DNA of 42,217 nucleotides from Verrucomicrobiota bacterium (GCA_009885695.1 VFKE01000057.1:1-42217); one strand, 5' to 3'; positions 10,594 to 19,946 are shown, counted from the stretch's first letter. Numbers and translations: made by a program. Notes: a model not told the origin generated them from the letters alone.

Positions 10594-12486
10594 TCAGGGC
10601 GACATGGCCACACGCAGCATCTTCCGGTAGATATCTAACCACTCATCAGACGTCCGGCCCGCATTCGCCTCCTGCGTCCAGAGAAATGCCTCTTCCGCGC
10701 GCGCCCACTGCTGAAGTCGAAACAGATGAACGGCCAGCGCCAGCCGCGGCACTTCATACAATGGTGCGGCCAAGTGCGCTTTGAGGATGCGACGCTCCGC
10801 ATCCTCAAAGCGCCCCAGCACGTCATCCACGTCCGCCAACGCCAGCGCTGGATAAATGTCATAGGGATTTAGCTGTAGTGAGCGCTCCAGATCCGTCACC
10901 GCCTTGATCAGAACCGGCCTGGCCAGATGCTCCGGCTGGCCGCCCGCAAGATCAATCAGCACCAGCGCGCGTTCATGCCACGTCTGCGCATTCTCCGGAT
11001 CCAGCGCGAGCGCACGGTCAAGCAAGGCAATATCCGGCTGACCGGTGCCGTCTTTTTTTCCAGCGAGCCTGGCTCGTTCCACCAAACAATCCGCATGACC
11101 GATCACCCATGCGCCCCAGAGCAGCACCAGCCCGGAGCCCAGCAGCGCCAGCTTGCTGCAGACACGAATCCCCGGCACACGCATCGGCCGCCACATCACG
11201 CTCTCCACGCCGGGATTCGCCAGCACGCCCATGAGCGCGGCCACCGTGACCGCCACAGCGGGAACATGAAAGTGAAACTCAAAAAATGCGTGTGCTAATG
11301 CCGACACCAGTGCCGCGATCGCGCCCACCACCAAGCCCAGCCGCATCCCTCCGAGTGATGCCGTGCGTGGAAATTGCTCTGAGGCGAACCAATGCAGAAA
11401 GCGCCAGCCGTTCACGAAGTGAACAGCCATCATCAGCAGCACCAGTGCCAGTCCTACCCAGCCATAATCCGAGAGCGTTTGCAGCCATTCACTGTGTGCA
11501 AACTGCGCGTCCTTCATCCATCCCGGCGCCTCTTCCGGACGAAGCCTCATGCAGCCTTCGTAAAACATCCGCGCGCCGGCACCCAGCCAGGGATGCTCCG
11601 CATGTTGCGCCAGCGCTGATTTCCAGATGAACGTCCGGGGATCGCCCTGCGGCATCCCGCCAGCGAATCGCCGTTCCAGTTGTTCACGCATCACCGCGCC
11701 CAGCACCACCACCGCCATGACCCCGACCACCGTGATCGCCAGCGCCGCCTTCGCGAACAAGTGCGGCCGCGTCCATCGCATCAATGCCAGCGTCATAATC
11801 ACCAGCGCCGATGCTCCAACGCCGAGCCCGATCATCGCTCCACGACTGCCGGTCTTGATCATGCAGAGCGCGGAAGCAATCGCTGCGAAAAAATACAGCA
11901 GGCGCATGATCATATTCTGGCCCCGACCGAAGCAGGCCAGCCCCAGCGCCAGCAAGACCATCATCGCGAGAAATGCCCCCAGATGGTTCGGGTTGTTGAA
12001 AAAGCCGCCGATGCGCTGTCCCGCATCCTCGCCAAACGAGCGCATATAGCCCGGCACGATGTGATAAGACCAGCGGCCGGAAAAGTGCACGAACCCGACC
12101 ATCAGGTTGCCCAGCAGCACCACAAAAAGTGCGAACACCGTGCCGCTGCGCCATTTGGCATGACTCAGGATGGTCGCGCTCAACGTGTAGACCACGCCAC
12201 AGGCCAGCAGCAAAAACAAATCCTCGCGCCACCATTCAACAACTGGAGACGTCATCTGACGTGCCACATAATATACCGCAAAAAGAAGCGCTGCGGCCAG
12301 GCACAAGTCCGACGGCGCGGTCTTCATGCGCCAGCGCCAGCGCATCATCGACACCACCGCAGCCAGGCCAAACAACGCGCAGCCCGGCCAGAAGAGAAAC
12401 AGCCGCGTCTCCGTGCCCAGCACCCCCGTGGCCAGCAGTCCCGCTATAAAGAGTACCCAGACAGCAGCTTTGATCGTCTGTGTCAT
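10594..12486 (-). CDS. O-antigen ligase/polymerase (Wzy-like) with C-terminal TPR domain
   Basis: About 630 residues. The N-terminal two thirds is an integral membrane domain of 10-12 spans with the Wzy_C/WaaL landmarks: GGFFNNPNHLGAFLAMMV, KTGSRGAMIGLG, the large periplasmic loop with RTFIWKSALAQHAEHPWLGAG, and AHSEWLQTLSDYGWVGLAL. The C-terminal 180 residues are TPR-like helical repeats (LLDRALALDPENAQTWHERAL; LERSLQLNPYDIYPALALADV). Such proteins polymerise or ligate undecaprenyl-linked glycans in the periplasm. I chose the ATG at 12486 (MTQTIKAAVW) because the upstream 22 codons overlap the spacer. It is the last gene of the locus and the second Wzy-type protein in it. Confidence 0.88.
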   Translation of the reverse strand: MTQTIKAAVWVLFIAGLLATGVLGTETRLFLFWPGCALFGLAAVVSMMRWRWRMKTAPSDLCLAAALLFAVYYVARQMTSPVVEWWREDLFLLLACGVVYTLSATILSHAKWRSGTVFALFVVLLGNLMVGFVHFSGRWSYHIVPGYMRSFGEDAGQRIGGFFNNPNHLGAFLAMMVLLALGLACFGRGQNMIMRLLYFFAAIASALCMIKTGSRGAMIGLGVGASALVIMTLALMRWTRPHLFAKAALAITVVGVMAVVVLGAVMREQLERRFAGGMPQGDPRTFIWKSALAQHAEHPWLGAGARMFYEGCMRLRPEEAPGWMKDAQFAHSEWLQTLSDYGWVGLALVLLMMAVHFVNGWRFLHWFASEQFPRTASLGGMRLGLVVGAIAALVSALAHAFFEFHFHVPAVAVTVAALMGVLANPGVESVMWRPMRVPGIRVCSKLALLGSGLVLLWGAWVIGHADCLVERARLAGKKDGTGQPDIALLDRALALDPENAQTWHERALVLIDLAGGQPEHLARPVLIKAVTDLERSLQLNPYDIYPALALADVDDVLGRFEDAERRILKAHLAAPLYEVPRLALAVHLFRLQQWARAEEAFLWTQEANAGRTSDEWLDIYRKMLRVAMSP

Positions 12487-12514
12487 TGGATATTGAAATT
12501 CAACATGACGCCGG

Positions 12515-13696
12515 TCACTCAGTCGCCCGCTTGTATGTCCGCAGCAATTCACAGACTGACCTGTCCCAGCTCAATTCGTGATTTAGTCGCTCGAACCCGA
12601 CCCGACCCATTCGGTTGCGTTCTGCGGGATTGTCCAGCATTTCGATGATGGCATCGCCCAGCATCTCCGCTGAATTCTCCATCACATACCGGGCCGAATC
12701 GCCCGCGGAAAACATGCCTTCGCGCGTGCCAAACATCACCTGCGCCTTGCCAAACGCCATGTATTCCAGTGTCTTGTTCATCGTACAATGCTCGTTGTAA
12801 GCATTGATCGGATCGCAGGCCACGCCGAGATCCATGGTCTTGAGTCCAGTAAAGAGCATCTCGTTCGAAACGCGGCCAGGCATCGAAACACAATCCTGCA
12901 ACCCCAGCGCATCACGCCGCTTCACAAGCTCTGCATATTCCGACCCGGAACCCATGAGCAAGAACTGCACATCGTCGCGTTGGTGCGTCTTCACGATGTG
13001 CTGCGCCGCATCGATCAAATAGTCTACACCATCCGCATTACCCATCACACCGATATAGCCAACGAGGAACCGCTTTCTGTTCTTTAGCATGGCATCCTCC
13101 GGCAGCGATGTGGACAGCTTGTGCGGCGCCGAACGCACCACGAAGACTTCGTCATCCTTCTTCCTTCCGCGCCGCTTCACCGCTGCCAGCACGCTTTGAT
13201 TGGTCGCCATCACTGCATCCGCCAGTCGCAGCGAACAGCGCTCCGCCAGCCGCACACACCAGTAAAAACACCCCCGCTTTCCGAACTTGGCCTCGAACAT
13301 TTCCGGCCATAGGTCATGCACATCGTAGATCACTTTCACGCCTGCGATCACCTTGAACGGCAGCGCCACAAGAAACAGCAGGTCTGGAGGATTACAGAGA
13401 TGAATGACATCGAAGCCCGTGCGCTTCCACACCTTGATCGCGCACCTCATTTCACCCCACAGCGCCGAGACATATTCGCCGATGAATCCACAGATGCCCT
13501 TTGCCTCCTCCGTAATCCAGTGCCGGTAAATGGTGATCCCATCCAGCACTTCGAATGGTTCGGTATAGCCCCTCATTTGTGGGCAAATCACCGTGACCTC
13601 GTTCCCCGCATCCCGCAGGGCGCAAGCCTCCTGCCAGACCCGCCGGTCCAGGGGCACGGGAAGGTTCTCAACGATGATCAGAATGCGCTGCGTCAT
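12515..13696 (-). CDS. glycosyltransferase, GT4 family
   Basis: The 393-residue protein has a GT-B fold: an N-terminal acceptor domain with VENLPVPLDRRVWQEACALRDAGNEVTVICP and DVHDLWPEMFEAKFG, and a C-terminal donor domain with VGYIGVMGNADGVDYLIDAA, LLMGSGSEY and a late EYMAFGKAQVMFG segment in place of the usual E-x7-E. It resembles WbuB-like transferases that add a sugar to a lipid-linked chain. It lies 7 bases after the dehydrogenase gene and 28 bases before the Wzy gene. Confidence 0.9.
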   Translation of the reverse strand: MTQRILIIVENLPVPLDRRVWQEACALRDAGNEVTVICPQMRGYTEPFEVLDGITIYRHWITEEAKGICGFIGEYVSALWGEMRCAIKVWKRTGFDVIHLCNPPDLLFLVALPFKVIAGVKVIYDVHDLWPEMFEAKFGKRGCFYWCVRLAERCSLRLADAVMATNQSVLAAVKRRGRKKDDEVFVVRSAPHKLSTSLPEDAMLKNRKRFLVGYIGVMGNADGVDYLIDAAQHIVKTHQRDDVQFLLMGSGSEYAELVKRRDALGLQDCVSMPGRVSNEMLFTGLKTMDLGVACDPINAYNEHCTMNKTLEYMAFGKAQVMFGTREGMFSAGDSARYVMENSAEMLGDAIIEMLDNPAERNRMGRVGFERLNHELSWDRSVCELLRTYKRATE

Positions 13697-13703
13697 GGTT
13701 CAC

Positions 13704-15005
13704 CTACCAGCACGCGCCCTCGTATTTGCAGGGCAGCATCTTCAATTCACTCCAGCCATTCACATCAATGATGCAATGATCCGGCCGGGCCGCGATCATC
13801 AGTTCGTCGAGTCGGGCGCATTTCTGCGAAGCTACGATGACCTCGCATTTCTCAACCACTTCCCGAGGGCTCGAACGCAAGAGCGACGCCAGATGCGGCA
13901 TGCGACGCTGAATTTCGCTCGCATTCACCCCGATCAGGCGCGCGAGATTGAGCTGTGGATCGTAGATGTGAAGTTCATAGCCCCGTCCGAGCAGCATCTC
14001 CGCCACCGCCACCATCGGACTGTTGCGCAGGTCATCGGTGTCTGCCTTGAAGGCGAGCCCGAGCAAGCCAATCCGCCGCTTCTCCTTGCTCGTGATGAGT
14101 TGAATCAGTGCCGCAAGATGCGCTTGATTCGTATCCAGCGTATTGTCCAGCAGCGGCATGCTTACGCCCTCCATTCGCGCGAACGACTTCAGCGCACTCA
14201 CATCTTTTGGCAGGCAGGAGCCGCCGAACGGATTTCCCGGTTGCATATAATAGCGCGAGATGTTCAGCTTTGCATCCGTGCACAGCACATCCATAATGCG
14301 CGACCCATCTTCGCCGAGATGCTTGCACAGCCGGCCGATTTCGTTGGCAAATCCGACCTTCAGCGCATGGAAATAGTTGCACGAGTATTTGATCAGCTCC
14401 GCGCCCTCCCATGTGAGCATTGCAGGCTTTCCACCCAGCAACGTCTGAGCCCCGGCGTTTTCCGGCGCGCTGCCATCATGCGTGCCCATCACCATCAGCG
14501 ATGGCTCCCTGAAGTCCCTGGCTGCCGTTCCCTCGCGCAAGAATTCAGGACAATAAAAAATCTGCGTCATCTGACAGACCCGCGGATCAGAAAAGAACTC
14601 GTTCGCCATCTCACGCGTGCTCCCCGGCAGCATCGTGCTTCGATAAATCACCATATGACGCCTACCATTCTGCAAAATCGCAGCCGCGATCTGCCCTGAG
14701 ACCTTCCGGACAAATGCAAGATTCAACCGCCCCGACTCCTGCGAAGGCGTGCCAACGCAGATCATGCTCACCTCCGAGGCCGACACCGCCTCCGCTGCAT
14801 CCTTCGTCGCCCGCAGACGGTTGTCGTGCTTCGCTTTCTGCAAAAGATCATCCAACTCCGGCTCGATAACCGGCGAACGCCCGGCGTTTAAAGCATCGAC
14901 CTTCTCCGGCTGCACGTCCGCGCCGATGATCGTGTGGCCGAGTTCCGCAAGACACCCCGCAGTGACCGCACCCACGTAGCCGAGACCAAAGATGGAGATG
15001 TTCAT
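13704..15005 (-). CDS. nucleotide-sugar dehydrogenase (GDP-mannose/UDP-glucose 6-dehydrogenase family)
   Basis: It oxidises a nucleotide sugar twice to the uronic acid with NAD. The Rossmann start FGLGYVGAVTAGCLAELGH is complete, and the catalytic Cys264 lies in GNPFGGSCLPKD. CPEFLREGTAARDF and the overall length (433) are closer to AlgD-type GDP-mannose dehydrogenases than to typical Ugd, but substrate choice cannot be made safely. Its ATG overlaps the stop of the heparinase-like gene (15002-15005). Together they suggest a uronic-acid-containing polymer. Confidence 0.9.
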   Translation of the reverse strand: MNISIFGLGYVGAVTAGCLAELGHTIIGADVQPEKVDALNAGRSPVIEPELDDLLQKAKHDNRLRATKDAAEAVSASEVSMICVGTPSQESGRLNLAFVRKVSGQIAAAILQNGRRHMVIYRSTMLPGSTREMANEFFSDPRVCQMTQIFYCPEFLREGTAARDFREPSLMVMGTHDGSAPENAGAQTLLGGKPAMLTWEGAELIKYSCNYFHALKVGFANEIGRLCKHLGEDGSRIMDVLCTDAKLNISRYYMQPGNPFGGSCLPKDVSALKSFARMEGVSMPLLDNTLDTNQAHLAALIQLITSKEKRRIGLLGLAFKADTDDLRNSPMVAVAEMLLGRGYELHIYDPQLNLARLIGVNASEIQRRMPHLASLLRSSPREVVEKCEVIVASQKCARLDELMIAARPDHCIIDVNGWSELKMLPCKYEGACW

Positions 15006-16960
15006 GTGTTTGAAAATGCAGTCGCTGGCTTCAGCCCGTGCGCACTGGCCACAGGATGCGACAATCCGTGATGAAGCTCCGGACCGCTTTCCGCGCCACG
15101 AGAAATCGATAACATGATCTTGTGTGATCCAGTGACTTCCAGAGCAGCAGTGGATTCCAAGGAGCCGAACGAACGTGAAACAGATTCAGTTGTCACTGCT
15201 GCGTCCCCACTCGTTTCCAGATGCCACACTTTCCCGTCACGCGAAATGCTGATGGCATTTTTGCTTTTTTCAACTTCCTGTCCCGGCGCAAATGTCCAAC
15301 GCGCACGGATGGCTTCATGACTGGAAATGCTGTCTTCGATCATTACCAGGCCGCGGTCAATTCTTACCGTTCGGATCAGTTGCACACCTTCGTGATTGAA
15401 AGTGATTCGCAATGAATCATCTCCGCAAGCCGGCACCGGCCTCGCATGAGGCTCTGCCCAGAGAAAGGTCCCCGCGCGCCGCGGTGTCCTGAATCCCCCG
15501 GCCGGTTGCGGCCCGTTATGCGCATTCCACGACGCCAAATCGGCGCGCAATTCCTTTGATTCAAAGTAACCCCCCGTCCCCGGATCGATCACCAGCGCGT
15601 GCTGTCCGTCCCAGATGGAGACGTGAAGCGCGTCGCAATGGCCATGCGCCGCCAGCCTGCCAAAGCCTAGTGGCGAAGCATCCACGCGCACCTTCCAGCC
15701 GTCGCGCTCGATCACGGCCATGCCGCTCTCCGGTGCAATCCACCATCTAGTGGCACAGGCTTGCAGCCTGTGTGTAGCCCGGGCATTCTGCCCGGCATCA
15801 TCGCTATGCCCCCAGCGGCCAAGCCAGTAATTCATCCCGCTCTCCTCTGCGGTACCTTCACCGACGGGCAGAATGCCCGTCATCCAAGCGCTCCACTCCT
15901 CAATAGCATTCTCGCGATGCACCGTCATTGGTACAATCTGCGCATCATCGCTGTCTCCGTAGTCCCAAGGCTCTTGCGGATGCGACATCCGGGCAAAGAA
16001 CTCCGCTGCTCTGCGCAGCCGCTCGATCACTGGCCCCTCTGTTACATCCATGGCACGACACGCATGTTGCGCCATCTCGAACGCGAACAAATGATAGTGC
16101 AGCGCCTGCTCCAGATTGCCGCCGTCCTCTGCGAATTGTGAAAGCACGCAGGCTTCAATCTGCTCCCACAATTCCTCCGCCGATCCCGCGGTCTTTTCCA
16201 GTTCCGGCCAGCGCTTCACGGCAAGCAGGAGTCCCGTGAGTTCGCCCAGCCGGTGATTATTGGCTGATGAGCCGAACGAGAGATAACGCTTCACCCACCA
16301 GACATGCGCGGGAACAATTTTATCCGCAAGTGCGCGCTGCGTCTTAGCGATCTCCAAGCTTCCATCTCCCATCTTGGCAATGATCGCATCGAACCAGCAA
16401 AAATTAATCAGCCGCAATCCGCCCTCAAGCGCGCTGCTCCAGTTGATGCCTTGGCCCACCGGGTTCTTGGTGACCCAGTCCGCCAGCCAGCCCTGCGCCT
16501 GCTGGGACGCGCCCGCATCGTCATTCAACCAACCATGCATCGCCAGTCGCACGGGCTCAGCCCAGCGATTGATCTCCCAGATATTGCGCGCATCCGCCTC
16601 TCCTGGCAGCGCCCGATGATTTAGCTTTCCGCCCATGACCGGAACGCTGGTTCCACGCCCATAGTCACGATGCCAGTCCGGCGGAGATAACACCTGCACT
16701 TCCTGCCAGCCGTAAAGCAGCCACTTTCCGGCCAGCAAATTTACCGCATCATTCGCCAGCGATTGTTTCAACAAAGCAGGAGCTTCATCGCGAGCCGGCA
16801 GTGCGGGACAATCTCCGGGTTTTTGCTTGAGACGCTCATTCTTCATGGCGTCAAGCGCCAGCGGCCTGGTGACATGGCGCATCTTCTCCGCGATGCGCTG
16901 CCATGCCTCGGCGGGATCCATCGCCCGCAGCCGGTGCCAATACCAGAGTGCGCCTCTCAT
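15002..16960 (-). CDS. heparinase II/III-like (alginate-lyase fold) protein
   Basis: About 652 residues, with an N-terminal alpha/alpha toroid and a C-terminal beta-sandwich typical of the heparinase II/III superfamily. Landmarks are SSANNHRLGELTGLLLAVKRW, YHLFAFEMAQHACRAM, HGHCDALHVSIWDGQHALVIDPGTGGY and WNAHNGPQP. These proteins cleave or modify uronic-acid polymers, and members in capsule loci often trim the product. There is no signal peptide. The start is ATG 16960 (MRGALWYWHRLRAMDP), 2 bases after the preceding gene's stop. Oddly, two palindromic repeats are read in frame: 15863-15881 (residues about 360-366, giving TGILPV) and about 15749-15800 (residues about 387-405, giving NARATHRLQACAT). 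Confidence 0.88.
   Translation of the reverse strand: MRGALWYWHRLRAMDPAEAWQRIAEKMRHVTRPLALDAMKNERLKQKPGDCPALPARDEAPALLKQSLANDAVNLLAGKWLLYGWQEVQVLSPPDWHRDYGRGTSVPVMGGKLNHRALPGEADARNIWEINRWAEPVRLAMHGWLNDDAGASQQAQGWLADWVTKNPVGQGINWSSALEGGLRLINFCWFDAIIAKMGDGSLEIAKTQRALADKIVPAHVWWVKRYLSFGSSANNHRLGELTGLLLAVKRWPELEKTAGSAEELWEQIEACVLSQFAEDGGNLEQALHYHLFAFEMAQHACRAMDVTEGPVIERLRRAAEFFARMSHPQEPWDYGDSDDAQIVPMTVHRENAIEEWSAWMTGILPVGEGTAEESGMNYWLGRWGHSDDAGQNARATHRLQACATRWWIAPESGMAVIERDGWKVRVDASPLGFGRLAAHGHCDALHVSIWDGQHALVIDPGTGGYFESKELRADLASWNAHNGPQPAGGFRTPRRAGTFLWAEPHARPVPACGDDSLRITFNHEGVQLIRTVRIDRGLVMIEDSISSHEAIRARWTFAPGQEVEKSKNAISISRDGKVWHLETSGDAAVTTESVSRSFGSLESTAALEVTGSHKIMLSISRGAESGPELHHGLSHPVASAHGLKPATAFSNT
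15749..15881. repeat. two palindromic repeats inside the heparinase-like gene
   Basis: The segment 15749-15800 contains GCACAGGCT-AGCCTGTGTGTAG and CCGGGCATTCTGCCCGG, matching the element at 929-1020. The segment 15863-15881 is the perfect dyad GACGGGCAGAATGCCCGTC. The reading frame stays open through both. Confidence 0.75.
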
Positions 16961-16962
16961 AT

Positions 16963-19146
16963 TCAAGTGCTGGTCGTCCTGGCTGCTTCCATGCTGCGGC
17001 CTTCCCGAACAGAGTCGAGCACCGCAAACGCGAGCAGCATGCTCTGACGTGATTGCTCGTAGGGCAGTGGATGGGCCGCGCTGCCGTTGAGAAAGGCGAG
17101 CCACGCCGCCATTTCCTCGGCATGACCTTTGCTCGCGTATTTTTTGACGGAGGTCTTGCGGCGCTGATGCATGGCAAGCCGCTGGAAATTTTCGCACTCA
17201 GCGACGAACCCACTGGCGAAGACGCGAAAGGTTTCCTTCGGAAAGGCCGGGTCGCCCTCCGCCGAGTAGATCAGTTGAAACGACGAGCCATCGCTGAATT
17301 CGACCTGGGCGGTTACGGAGTCCGGAAATCCCCGGCTCCCGCGCACCGGCCCCACCGTATGCGCGGCGACGCGAACGGGTTTTGCCTCCAAAACGAAACA
17401 CGCGAAATCCAGGAAGTGACAGGCTTCGCCCAGCACCCGTCCGCCGCTCTCCTCCAGATTTGAATACCAATGATCTGGATCCAGCGGACCGGCATAGACA
17501 TGGAACGCGAGCGTCTTCGGTCCCGTGATCGCCGAGAGCGACTTTTTCAATGCAACCGTTGCCGGTGCGTAGCGTCGGTTGAATCCGACCATGACACTGC
17601 CTTGCGTGGATTGCATGGCGACATCGATTCTCGCAAGCTCATCACGCGTGAGGCAAAGCGGCTTTTCGACAAAGAGATGCTTGTTCGCCTTCAGGCCAGC
17701 CAGCACATACGGAGCGTGCAGATGATGTCGCGTGCCGATCATCAAAGCACCGCCGTTACTGGATAACACTGCGGCAGAGTCAGTCTCCGCACTGTCGAAT
17801 TCAAACTTCTCCTTCACATGGCGCGCGCTCAGGCCCGTCGCATTGACGATGGTGCCGAACTTGATCTTCCCTTTCAGATGTGGCAGCAGCATGGTGCGCG
17901 CAAAATTGCCCGCACCGATCACATGTAGCTCAGGCATTCTGCCTGAGACAAATACCACAGGCATTCTGCCCGCGGATGCTTCAGGCATAATGCCCGATGT
18001 GCTGGCCTCAGGCAAAATGCCTGAGCTGCTCGCGTATTCCAAAACCACCCCAATATCCGCATTCCCCTCGCGCATCAGCTCGTCGTAAACGGACACTGCA
18101 TCCGTAAACTTCACCCGTCGCGTGGTGATGGGAGCCAGATTAAGCTGACCGCTCCGCATCAGCTCGAGGCAAGCCTCGAAATTCCGGTTCTCCGTCCAGC
18201 GCACATGCCCGATCGGATAATCCCGCCCGCCCCATTCATACTGCAGATCATAGCGGCCCGGACCATAGCTGCGCGAGTAACGCACCGTGATGTCCTTCAT
18301 GTAAGCCGTCTTCCATGAGAGTTCGGCATCGTAATTCCCAACGATCACTATCACGCCGCGATCCCGTAAGACGCTGATCGCCGAGTCAGCCACGTCGCGG
18401 CCCTTGCCGCCGACACAAAGCAACACGGCATCCACGCCATGACCATCCGTCCACGCGAGCACCTCATCTTCCAAATTGGATTGTGAGGAATTCACCGCCC
18501 GCTCTGCCCCCATCGCCATAGCGGCCTGCAATCGCGCAGCCGTGAGGTCCACGCCCATCACTCGCGCACCCGAAGCCCGCAGCAAACTCGTCGCGATCAA
18601 TCCCACCAAGCCCTGGCCCATTACCAGAACACGCTCACCGAGTCGCACACCACTTTGCCGCACCGCCTCCATTGAAATGGAACACAGCGTCGTGTAAGCG
18701 GCCTGCCAGGTTTCAACGCCCTCGGGAATAGGAACGGCAAGCAAATCCGGCACCGCGATCATCTCCGCATGAAACGCGCATTCCGCACCACCACAGGCCA
18801 GCCGATCACCCACGCGGAACCTCGTATTCAATTCATCCACCGCCACCACCACGCCTGCAGCCGAGTAGCCCAGGGGCGACGGTGATTCGAGACGGTTGCG
18901 CACTTTTTCCAGAGCGGCTTTCCAGCCAAGAGTGCGTGCGGCATCGATTGCCTTCTTCACCTGATCCGGTCGAGCGTTCGCCTTCTGCAAAAGCGACATC
19001 CGCGCCTGCTCCACTTTCATCTTCTCAGTGCCGGGACTGATGACGGAATGAGTCGTGCGCACGACAATTCCCCCCGATGGAAGCCCGGGCGTGGGCACTT
19101 CCTGAAGTTCAAGGCGGCCGTCCTGGTATTGCGCAAGTTGCTTCAT
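16963..19146 (-). CDS. two-domain oxidoreductase: zinc-type alcohol dehydrogenase fused to Gfo/Idh/MocA
   Basis: 727 residues. Residues 1-370 are a medium-chain dehydrogenase (GYSAAGVVVAVDE, VGDRLACGGAECAFHAE, Rossmann VLVMGQGLVGLIATSLLRASGA). Residues about 407-727 are a Gfo/Idh/MocA oxidoreductase (HVIGAGNFARTMLLPHLKG, then HLFVEKPLCLTRDELARID with the EKP motif). Such fusions occur in exopolysaccharide loci next to heparinase-like proteins and probably act on a nucleotide or lipid-linked sugar. The linker, residues about 373-406, is made entirely by palindromic repeats (17929-18028) read in frame. The gene is packed 11 bases after tagA and 2 bases before the heparinase gene. Confidence 0.88.
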   Translation of the reverse strand: MKQLAQYQDGRLELQEVPTPGLPSGGIVVRTTHSVISPGTEKMKVEQARMSLLQKANARPDQVKKAIDAARTLGWKAALEKVRNRLESPSPLGYSAAGVVVAVDELNTRFRVGDRLACGGAECAFHAEMIAVPDLLAVPIPEGVETWQAAYTTLCSISMEAVRQSGVRLGERVLVMGQGLVGLIATSLLRASGARVMGVDLTAARLQAAMAMGAERAVNSSQSNLEDEVLAWTDGHGVDAVLLCVGGKGRDVADSAISVLRDRGVIVIVGNYDAELSWKTAYMKDITVRYSRSYGPGRYDLQYEWGGRDYPIGHVRWTENRNFEACLELMRSGQLNLAPITTRRVKFTDAVSVYDELMREGNADIGVVLEYASSSGILPEASTSGIMPEASAGRMPVVFVSGRMPELHVIGAGNFARTMLLPHLKGKIKFGTIVNATGLSARHVKEKFEFDSAETDSAAVLSSNGGALMIGTRHHLHAPYVLAGLKANKHLFVEKPLCLTRDELARIDVAMQSTQGSVMVGFNRRYAPATVALKKSLSAITGPKTLAFHVYAGPLDPDHWYSNLEESGGRVLGEACHFLDFACFVLEAKPVRVAAHTVGPVRGSRGFPDSVTAQVEFSDGSSFQLIYSAEGDPAFPKETFRVFASGFVAECENFQRLAMHQRRKTSVKKYASKGHAEEMAAWLAFLNGSAAHPLPYEQSRQSMLLAFAVLDSVREGRSMEAARTTST
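17929..18028. repeat. array of four palindromic repeats forming a protein linker
   Basis: Four stem-loops lie in tandem: CTCAGGCATTCTGCCTGAG (17929-17947), GGCATTCTGCC (about 17960-17970), CAGGCATAATGCCCG (about 17982-17995) and CCTCAGGCAAAATGCCTGAG (18006-18025). Each is translated as a unit like SGILPEA, SGIMPEA, AGRMPV or SGRMPE. They fall exactly between the two enzyme domains. Confidence 0.85.
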
Positions 19147-19157
19147 AAATGTGTGGC

Positions 19158-19946
19158 TCAGTCCAAATACACCTTACGCAATCGCTCCTTCATAAAGGCT
19201 GTGATGAAGCGGGTGTTGTAGCGGAGATAACGAGAGAGAAGCCGACGCGGCTCACTCACCAAGCGATGAATCCAGGTCAACCCCAGACGCTGCATCCATG
19301 CGGGAGCAATCAACCGAAGCCCGGCCACCAGCGCGAAGGCATCGCCTACCGCGAGAAAGACTCCGCGACGGAATCGATGCCGGTTCTGCGCGATCCATGT
19401 CTCCTGCTTCACACCTCCAAGCGCCACCCAAATGAAATCAGCATTCGCGGCATTGATGCCGTCTATCAACGCCGCCTCCGTGCCCGAGTCCCAGTCACCG
19501 AAGGGTGGCGACACAGTGCCAGCAATCTGAAGTCCAGGATTAAGCATCAACGCGCGCGCCTTCAGACGATTCAGACACTCCACGGTTCCTCCAAAAAAGT
19601 AATGTCTCAGGTTCAAGGGTGAGTGCTGCAAAATGTGCTGCATCAGGTAGGGACCGTAAACACGGTCGCGAATCTCGTGCCCATCCAGCCTCAGCGCCCA
19701 AACCAATGGCATCCCGTCTGGCACTACAATTTCAAAACTGCGCAACACCTCTGCATAAGCAGGATCTGTCAGAGCCTCACCAATCAGATGGGTGTTAGCC
19801 GCCGCGACTGCACCAACCTTGCCGCTCCGCGCCATGACAATCACCCGATCCAAAACTTTGGAATATGACGTGACATCAAGCCGTGTCCCGAGGACGAGAC
19901 CGTGTTCGATGCCCGCGGGGCAGACGACTGTCGGTCTGGCACTCAT
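19158..19946 (-). CDS. WecG/TagA/CpsF-family glycosyltransferase
   Basis: The 262-residue GT26 enzyme transfers a (often N-acetylated) amino sugar or uronic acid to a lipid-linked sugar at the inner membrane. Family marks are AAANTHLIGEALTDPAYAEVL, VPDGMPLVWALRL, YFFGGTVECLNRLKA, ADFIWVALGGVKQETWIAQNR and a basic, membrane-binding C-terminus (RRLLSRYLRYNTRFITAFMKERLRK). Its ATG overlaps the CapK-like gene's stop by 4 bases (19943-19946), so they are coupled. Confidence 0.93.
   Translation of the reverse strand: MSARPTVVCPAGIEHGLVLGTRLDVTSYSKVLDRVIVMARSGKVGAVAAANTHLIGEALTDPAYAEVLRSFEIVVPDGMPLVWALRLDGHEIRDRVYGPYLMQHILQHSPLNLRHYFFGGTVECLNRLKARALMLNPGLQIAGTVSPPFGDWDSGTEAALIDGINAANADFIWVALGGVKQETWIAQNRHRFRRGVFLAVGDAFALVAGLRLIAPAWMQRLGLTWIHRLVSEPRRLLSRYLRYNTRFITAFMKERLRKVYLD

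Noticed and set aside
13593-14699. 368-codon plus-strand open frame opposite the nucleotide-sugar dehydrogenase and GT4 genes
   Set aside because: It spans two well-supported minus-strand genes and its translation has no family features.
16961-17197. N-terminal extension of the heparinase-like protein
   Set aside because: It overlaps the end of the two-domain oxidoreductase gene and gives unrelated sequence; the ATG at 16960 fits the family start and operon spacing.
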